From: an uncultured Spongiibacteraceae bacterium
GTDB taxonomy: Bacteria > Pseudomonadota > Gammaproteobacteria > Pseudomonadales > Dasaniaceae
Length of the DNA: 11,170 nt
Assembly (NCBI GenBank): GCA_937969395.1
Contig: CALBVI010000425.1
Span: forward strand, 1-11,170
Direction of reading: 5' to 3'
Shown: positions 7,289 through 11,170 of the stretch, in pieces
How the letters are laid out: each line of letters opens with the position of its first letter
Numbering within the stretch: position 1 is the first letter of the stretch
The notes under the pieces: model-generated
Database searches by the model: none
What the model was told of the DNA's origin: nothing
What the model saw: the letters and a program-made list of their open reading frames with translations, nothing else
Program-made: the position numbers and the translations under genes

Positions 7289-8662
7289 TTACTCAAATCG
7301 GTAACATGGTACATATTCGCCTTTGAGCTTCATCCGCCCCTGCGCAACAAAATCTTGCAGCAAATTATCCATTTCCTGCATTATTTCCTGATCACCCTGA
7401 AGCTTATAAGGGCCATGTTGGCGCACTCTTTCGATACCATCGGCTTTAACATTGCCGGACACAATACCTGAAAAAGCCCGCCTCAATTCCGACGCCATCA
7501 AATGCTTAGGTTGATCAGCACTGATTTTCAACTGACTCATACTTTCATGCGTTGGAATAAAGGGTTGCTGTAACTCTAGCGGAATCTTTAACTGCCAGTT
7601 AAAAGCATAGGACTCTTGCTGCGTTCGACGATAACGATGGACATCATAGGTGCCCAACAACGCCTTTTGAGCCACTTGGTCAGGCGCACCCACAATAATC
7701 TGGTAATACTGCGATACACCTTTACCCAGCGTATTACAAAGAAACTTATCGAGCACATCAAAATACGCCTGCGACTCCACTGGACCAGCTAAGATTAGCG
7801 GCATAGGAATGTCACGATTCTGAGGCAGCATTAACACACCCAGCAAATAGAGAATTTCTTCTACCGTACCGGCGCCGCCAGGGAAAACTATAATCGCGTG
7901 CGATAAACGTACAAAGGCTTCTAAACGTTTTTCAATATCCGGCAAGATCACCAATTCATTAACGGCAGGATTCGGCGACTCTGAGGCGATGATGCCAGGC
8001 TCTGTTATACCAACATAGCGGCCATCGCTAACATGCTGTTTACCATGTCCTAGCACCGCGCCTTTCATTGGACCTTTCATCGCACCCATACCGCAGCCTG
8101 TTGCAATATTAAGCCCCCTCAAGCCCATCTCATAACCGACATGCTTGGTGTAGTCATATTCTAATCGACTGATAGAATGACCGCCCCAGCAGATAACCAT
8201 ATTGGGATGAGCATTGGGTTTAACCACACTGGCATTTCGCAGAATTCGAAAAACAATATCAGTAATTTCATCACTGCTTACTGAGTCATCGCTGCTATCT
8301 TCAAGCTTATTATCTGCAATGATTTTATGATGGGTATAAACGATATCTCTCAACGCTGAGAAAAGTTGTTTTTGTATGCCTCGAATCATCTTGCCATTAA
8401 CAAATGCACACGCTGGCGCATTGACAATATCAAGTTTAATACCACGAGACTGTGGCGTAATACGAATATCAAAATCACTGAACTGGCTGAGCATCACATC
8501 AGCATCATCTTCCTCAGCGCCAGAGTTAAGTACCGCTAGTGCACACTGCCTAAAAAGTTTAAAAATATTATCATCGTGATTAGTAACGCCTTCTATCTCT
8601 CGGTGTGAAAGTAAGTTTAACGTACTGGTAGGACGTACCGATGCATAGCGCACTTTATTCAT
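7289..8662 (-). CDS. ppnN: Pyrimidine/purine nucleotide 5'-monophosphate nucleosidase PpnN (YgdH)
   Basis: PpnN cleaves the N-glycosidic bond of nucleoside 5'-monophosphates to give the free base and ribose 5-phosphate; in E. coli its activity is stimulated by (p)ppGpp. At 457 residues it matches the usual length (E. coli 454) and aligns along its whole length. The N-terminal domain (1 to about 145) contains FRQCALAVLNSG and GIKLDIVNAPACAFVNGKMIR. The central LOG/Rossmann domain has CWGGHS (158-163), TGCGMGAMKGPMKG (188-201), EPGIIASESPNP, NELVILPDIEKRLEAFVRLSHAI and the catalytic PGGAGTVEE (261-269). The C-terminal domain has DLRRAFSG-like ELRRAFSGIVSGNVK and DLLQDFVAQGRMKL. The ATG follows an AGGGA site (8669-8673 on the minus strand). 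It is followed by a strong terminator and lies 206 bp after ttcA, so it is probably transcribed from its own AT-rich leader. LOG-family proteins are often mislabelled lysine decarboxylases. Confidence 0.96.
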   Translation of the reverse strand: MNKVRYASVRPTSTLNLLSHREIEGVTNHDDNIFKLFRQCALAVLNSGAEEDDADVMLSQFSDFDIRITPQSRGIKLDIVNAPACAFVNGKMIRGIQKQLFSALRDIVYTHHKIIADNKLEDSSDDSVSSDEITDIVFRILRNASVVKPNAHPNMVICWGGHSISRLEYDYTKHVGYEMGLRGLNIATGCGMGAMKGPMKGAVLGHGKQHVSDGRYVGITEPGIIASESPNPAVNELVILPDIEKRLEAFVRLSHAIIVFPGGAGTVEEILYLLGVLMLPQNRDIPMPLILAGPVESQAYFDVLDKFLCNTLGKGVSQYYQIIVGAPDQVAQKALLGTYDVHRYRRTQQESYAFNWQLKIPLELQQPFIPTHESMSQLKISADQPKHLMASELRRAFSGIVSGNVKADGIERVRQHGPYKLQGDQEIMQEMDNLLQDFVAQGRMKLKGEYVPCYRFE

Positions 8663-8753
8663 TATTTATCCCTATTAATAAATCTAATATTAAAAACATT
8701 AATACGTTATTAAACTATAGTCTGTTTTTTTAGAAAGCAGAGGATATTAGCAA

Positions 8754-8786
8754 CATAAATACCATCAAAAAGTAATGGCATTTATG
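8754..8786. repeat. 12-bp inverted repeat between ttcA and ppnN
   Basis: Arms CATAAATACCAT (8754-8765) and ATGGCATTTATG (8775-8786) flank a 9-base loop. In DNA 11 of 12 positions pair. The sole mismatch (A8761/C8779) becomes a U-G wobble when the minus strand is transcribed, so a leftward RNA could form an uninterrupted 12-bp stem. No T-run follows in either direction. It could be an operator in the ppnN upstream region, a leader hairpin, or an RNA-end stabiliser for ttcA. Confidence 0.55.
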
Positions 8787-8816
8787 CTGTTAAACGTGAA
8801 AAGACAACACGCTGCT

Positions 8817-8842
8817 GAAAGAGAAAAGAGCGCCTAAACGCT
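8817..8842 (-). terminator. Weak candidate terminator after ttcA
   Basis: Read leftward, AGCG/CGCT (8829-8842), with one further T-G pair possible, forms a short stem with a small loop. It is followed by the pyrimidine tract CTTTTCTCTTTC, starting about 27 bases after the ttcA stop. The stem is short and the T-run is broken by C, so termination may be partial, leaving some read-through into ppnN. Confidence 0.3.
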
Positions 8843-8868
8843 ATAAAACGCCTATTAATTGAACAAAG

Positions 8869-9777
8869 TTATAAGTTTGAAACCTCAATAAACTGCACAA
8901 CATTATCACTCATGTTTTCAGTTCTCGATGATGTTATTTCAGCATCGTCATATTCGTAAGCTTCTCGTTCACCACTGCGATCAATCGATAAGTTTTCAAA
9001 ATCAAAAAGATCATTATCAGCTAGCTGCGACGGCTTTACATTTTGCAGAGCACCAAAAATACTCTGCACTCTGCCGGGGTTGCTTTTTTCCCAATCGACT
9101 AACATCGCTTTAATATTTTGCCGCTGTAGGTTTTCCTGTGAACCACAAAGATTACAGGGAATAATAGGAAATTCTTTGATGACTGAATAACGCTCTATAT
9201 CCACTTCTTTACAATAAGCCATCGGCCGAATAACAATATTGCGTTTATCATCTGAAAGTAATTTTGGTGGCATTGCTGAAAATTTTGCACCATAAAACAT
9301 ATTCAAAAACATGGTTTCGACAATATCATCGCGATGATGACCTAGGGCAATTTTGGTGGCACCTATCTCTTCCGCAAATGCGTATAAAGTTCCTCTACGC
9401 AGACGCGAACAAAGACCACAAGTTGTTCGGCCTTCCGGTACCTTTTGTTTAACAACCGAATAGGTATCCTTATCAATAACGTAATATTCAATGCCAAGCT
9501 TATCGAGGTATTCTGGCAGAATATGCGCAGGGAAACCCGGCTGCTTTTGATCCATATTCACAGCAACCAACTCAAACTTAATCGGCGCGCTTTTTTGCAA
9601 ATTGGTCAAAATATCCAACATGGTATAAGAATCTTTACCGCCGGAGAGGCACACCATAATCCGGTCACCCTCCTCGATCATATTAAACTCTTCAATCGCG
9701 CGACCGGTATAACGACGCAATCGCTTTTGTAGTTTATTGAATTCAGTTTTGTCTTTTTTAGATAATTCTGGCAACAC
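8869..9777 (-). CDS. ttcA: tRNA 2-thiocytidine(32) synthetase TtcA
   Basis: TtcA is an ATP-dependent, [4Fe-4S] cluster-containing enzyme that thiolates cytidine 32 in the anticodon loop of certain tRNAs. Counting from the longest reading frame (TTG at 9831), the PP-loop is [12 protein letters not shown] (61-72), the cluster cysteines are in [12 protein letters not shown] (Cys138, Cys141) and PCNLCGSQ (Cys226, with Cys229), and GHHRDDI (164-170) and [15 protein letters not shown] follow; all key residues are present. I chose the GTG at 9775-9777 as start because AGGT on the minus strand (9784-9787) is six bases upstream and the resulting 302-residue protein begins [21 protein letters not shown], at the same offset as E. 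coli TtcA. A start at TTG 9831 would add 18 residues, lacks a ribosome site and would overlap an inverted repeat. The acidic C-terminal 40 residues are not conserved in the family. Confidence 0.95.
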   Translation of the reverse strand: MLPELSKKDKTEFNKLQKRLRRYTGRAIEEFNMIEEGDRIMVCLSGGKDSYTMLDILTNLQKSAPIKFELVAVNMDQKQPGFPAHILPEYLDKLGIEYYVIDKDTYSVVKQKVPEGRTTCGLCSRLRRGTLYAFAEEIGATKIALGHHRDDIVETMFLNMFYGAKFSAMPPKLLSDDKRNIVIRPMAYCKEVDIERYSVIKEFPIIPCNLCGSQENLQRQNIKAMLVDWEKSNPGRVQSIFGALQNVKPSQLADNDLFDFENLSIDRSGEREAYEYDDAEITSSRTENMSDNVVQFIEVSNL

Positions 9778-9787
9778 GTTATGACCT
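9775..9787 (-). promoter_or_regulatory. ttcA: Ribosome binding site that favours the GTG start of ttcA
   Basis: On the minus strand AGGT (9784-9787) lies six bases before GTG (9775-9777). A TTG follows directly (9772-9774) and could serve instead. The upstream TTG at 9829-9831 has no purine-rich site in the preceding 15 bases. Confidence 0.5.
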
Positions 9788-9812
9788 AGCAAACATCGAG
9801 TGTGGAGCTTGA

Positions 9813-9832
9813 TTTGAGTCAAAAAACTCAAA
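9813..9832. promoter_or_regulatory. Inverted repeat upstream of ttcA, possible operator
   Basis: TTTGAGT (9813-9819) and ACTCAAA (9826-9832) are perfect reverse complements separated by six bases. The spacing resembles that of dimeric regulator sites, but the half-sites match neither CRP (TGTGA) nor FNR (TTGAT). It lies 36-55 bases before the preferred ttcA start, in the presumed leader. Confidence 0.35.
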
Positions 9833-9892
9833 CTAGCTGTAAGCGAGGGATTCTACTGAATTTCACTAAAAAAATCCCCTAAGATTTAGACA

Positions 9893-9967
9893 CCGCCTAC
9901 AAATCCAATATCACATCTTTTGCTAGAAATTTGGCCTCTAAATCACTAGAATAGGCGGCTGTTTTTT
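9893..9967 (+). other. Nested inverted repeats ending in T6, possible small structured RNA
   Basis: Outer arms CCGCCTA (9893-9899) and TAGGCGG (9952-9958) enclose an inner pair of CTAG...CTAG and ATTT...AAAT with a GGCCTCT loop. Two bases after the outer arm is TTTTTT (9962-9967). Read rightward this has the outline of a compact RNA with a terminal U-run, but the 52-base spacing of the outer arms makes it a weak terminator on its own. No promoter is clear upstream, and chance is a fair explanation. Confidence 0.2.
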
Positions 9968-10150
9968 CGCGCATTGTACGGCTAATAGCTAAAGTAAAAG
10001 TTAAAGCCAAAATGCGAAAAGATAATAACTAGGAATAATTGCACCATTTTAGTGAATTCAAACGCAATAAAACTGAATCCATAAACTAGAAAGGTACCAA
10101 TAAGACCTGAATCTTAATATTGGCTTATGTGCTTGATCGCATAATTCAGA

Positions 10151-10179
10151 TTAAACGCCTCAAATACGGCGTATATAAC
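10151..10179 (+). promoter_or_regulatory. mdh: Candidate sigma-70 promoter of mdh
   Basis: TTAAAC (10151-10156, 3 of 6 to the -35 consensus) and TATAAC (10174-10179, 5 of 6 to the -10) are 17 bases apart, which would place transcription start near 10186 and give a leader of about 57 bases. Between the boxes ACGCC (10155-10159) and GGCGT (10168-10172) form an inverted repeat that could be an operator. Confidence 0.35.
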
Positions 10180-10207
10180 CAGAGACAACAGGCACACAAT
10201 TAGACTT

Positions 10208-10221
10208 TTGATATCGATAAA
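10208..10221 (+). promoter_or_regulatory. FNR/Anr-like site in the mdh leader
   Basis: TTGAT-ATCG-ATAAA matches the TTGAT-N4-ATCAA consensus at nine of ten positions. If the candidate promoter upstream is right, the site lies downstream of the start of transcription, where binding would repress. Redox control of TCA-cycle mdh genes is known in other bacteria; here it is inference from one site. Confidence 0.25.
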
Positions 10222-10242
10222 CGTCCAACAGGAAGATAAACC

Positions 10243-11170
10243 ATGAAACAACCCGTTCGCGTTACAGTTACTGGTGCAGCTGGCCAAATCGGCTACGCAC
10301 TTCTTTTCCGTATAGCTTCAGGCGCCATGCTTGGCAATGATCAGCCGGTCATTCTTCACTTGCTAGATATCACTCCAGCAATGGATGCACTTGGCGGCGT
10401 AAAAATGGAGCTGGATGACTGTGCCTTCCCTCTATTAGCTGGTGTTGTCTGCACTGACGATCCAAATGTTGGCTTTAAAGACGCTGATTACGCACTACTT
10501 GTTGGCGCGCGTCCCCGTGGACCAGGCATGGAACGTAAAGATTTGCTAGAAGCTAACGCTGCTATCTTCTCTGTTCAAGGTAAAGCAATCGACGAAAATG
10601 CTAGTAAAGACATCAAAGTACTGGTTGTAGGTAACCCTGCTAACACTAACGCCTTGATCACTCAGCGCAATGCACCAAGCATTCCACCACAGAACTTTAC
10701 TGCCATGATGCGCCTTGACCACAACCGCGCTAAAACTCAAATCGCACAAAAAACCGGCAAGACTGTTGATGATGTAACCAACACAGTTGTTTGGGGAAAT
10801 CACTCAGCGACTCAGTTCCCTGATCTGTTTAACACTAAGGTCAGCGGTACTGCTGCTATCGATCAAGTTGATCAAGCTTGGTATGAGAATGACTTCATCC
10901 CAACCGTTCAACAACGTGGTGCTGCAATCATTAAAGCCCGCGGTGCTTCTTCTGCTGCATCAGCTGCTAACGCCGCTATCGATCACGTACGTGATTGGGC
11001 GCTAGGCACCAACGGTGACGACTGGGTAAGCATGGGTGTTTACTCTGACGGTTCTTACGGTATTACTGAAGGCCTAATCTACTCTTTCCCTTGTCGCTGT
11101 AACAATGGCAAGTGGGAAATCGTACAGGGTCTATCTGTTAACGAATTCAGCGCTGAGAAAATGAAAGCGA
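10243..11170 (+). CDS. mdh: Malate dehydrogenase, dimeric cytosolic (type 2) class, C-terminus cut by window end
   Basis: This enzyme catalyses NAD-dependent interconversion of malate and oxaloacetate in the TCA cycle. The window holds 309 codons of an expected total of about 327. Visible features are the NAD-binding [15 protein letters not shown] (Gly11, Gly14, Gly17), Asp42 at the end of strand 2, the substrate arginines in [15 protein letters not shown] (Arg92, Arg98), VGNPANTNA (129-137), RLDHNRA (Asp159, Arg162) and [11 protein letters not shown] with catalytic His187. The [22 protein letters not shown] stretch and overall layout match the Thermus/eukaryotic cytosolic class, not the E. 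coli 312-residue type. AGGAAG (10230-10235) lies seven bases before the ATG. Codon choice looks more biased than in the neighbouring genes, in keeping with high expression. Position 156 is Met where relatives usually have Thr (MTRLDHNRA). Confidence 0.96.
   Translation, partial: MKQPVRVTVTGAAGQIGYALLFRIASGAMLGNDQPVILHLLDITPAMDALGGVKMELDDCAFPLLAGVVCTDDPNVGFKDADYALLVGARPRGPGMERKDLLEANAAIFSVQGKAIDENASKDIKVLVVGNPANTNALITQRNAPSIPPQNFTAMMRLDHNRAKTQIAQKTGKTVDDVTNTVVWGNHSATQFPDLFNTKVSGTAAIDQVDQAWYENDFIPTVQQRGAAIIKARGASSAASAANAAIDHVRDWALGTNGDDWVSMGVYSDGSYGITEGLIYSFPCRCNNGKWEIVQGLSVNEFSAEKMKA

Larger units (their letters stand above)
9778..10242. other. Divergent intergenic region between ttcA and mdh
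   Basis: These 465 bases hold no coding region that I can support; the only frames are very short, such as ATGCGAAAAGATAATAACTAG near 10012. The region should contain the leftward promoter of ttcA and the rightward promoter of mdh. Visible structure consists of a 7-bp inverted repeat (9813-9832), a nested inverted repeat ending in a T6 run (9893-9967), a candidate mdh promoter (10151-10179) and an FNR/Anr-like site (10208-10221). Bases 9968-10150 are AT-rich and show nothing I recognise. Confidence 0.6.

Noticed and set aside
8376..8579. Plus-strand frame opposite ppnN
   Set aside because: Antisense of the conserved N-terminal PpnN domain; no support.
7289..8662. Lysine decarboxylase reading of the LOG-domain protein
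   Set aside because: The PGGAGTVEE motif, the N- and C-terminal domains and full-length resemblance to E. coli YgdH fit PpnN, a nucleotide nucleosidase; the decarboxylase label is a known database error for LOG proteins.
9445..9732. Plus-strand frame of 95 codons opposite ttcA
   Set aside because: Lies over the TtcA PP-loop region in antisense; long only by chance of codon bias.
10119..10150. Sigma-70 promoter built on TTGGCT and CATAAT upstream of mdh
   Set aside because: The spacing is 14 bases, too short for a normal promoter; the 10151-10179 pair has correct spacing.
10546..10803. Minus-strand frame within mdh
   Set aside because: Antisense to conserved Mdh motifs; no ribosome site or homology.
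10243..11170. Lactate dehydrogenase as alternative for the mdh gene
   Set aside because: The [15 protein letters not shown] substrate-arginine segment and the overall match to cytosolic-type malate dehydrogenases favour malate.
1..11170. Defence system, prophage, integron, toxin-antitoxin or CRISPR content
   Set aside because: Every substantial frame is assigned to a housekeeping or conserved family; no repeats with spacers, no recombinase or transposase, and no compositional island were seen.

Overview
This 11.2 kb window looks like an ordinary chromosomal segment of an AT-rich gammaproteobacterium (about 40% GC by eye), probably marine. That placement rests on the close resemblance of several products to enterobacterial, Vibrio or Pseudomonas families: PpnN with its N-terminal alarmone-type domain, TtcA, a bacterial TrmY-like protein, and a DUF349 repeat protein. 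I see no phage, transposon, CRISPR, rRNA or tRNA gene, and no clear sign of recent transfer.

Layout. Bases 1-3940 are a rightward run. It starts with the last codons of an ABC exporter half-transporter, followed in a one-base TAATG overlap by a second complete half-transporter (142-2049); the two are probably heterodimer partners of the MdlA/MdlB kind. A TrmY-type SPOUT methyltransferase (2088-2690) and a METTL25/RRNAD1-type class I methyltransferase (2729-3940) follow at short spacings, so all four could share a transcript. The last gene converges, with 21 bp between stop codons, on a leftward gene for a 1013-residue DUF349 repeat protein (3962-7003). Next comes leftward ppnN (7289-8662), with a strong intrinsic terminator behind it, then leftward ttcA (8869 to about 9777). 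A non-coding stretch of about 465 bp separates ttcA from a rightward malate dehydrogenase gene of the dimeric cytosolic type (10243 to beyond the window end), which is cut by the window edge.

Function. Two genes act, or probably act, on tRNA (ttcA: 2-thiocytidine 32; trmY-like: pseudouridine N1-methylation by family). One more is a methyltransferase of unknown substrate. PpnN recycles nucleotide monophosphates, Mdh serves the TCA cycle, and the ABC pair exports an unknown substrate. No single pathway unites them.

No obviously new system is present. The points most worth a second look are the TrmY-like enzyme in a bacterium together with its adjacent uncharacterised methyltransferase, the many-repeat DUF349 protein, a perfect 10-bp palindrome plus short tandem duplication inside the linker of the ABC transporter, and several inverted repeats in the regions flanking ttcA.
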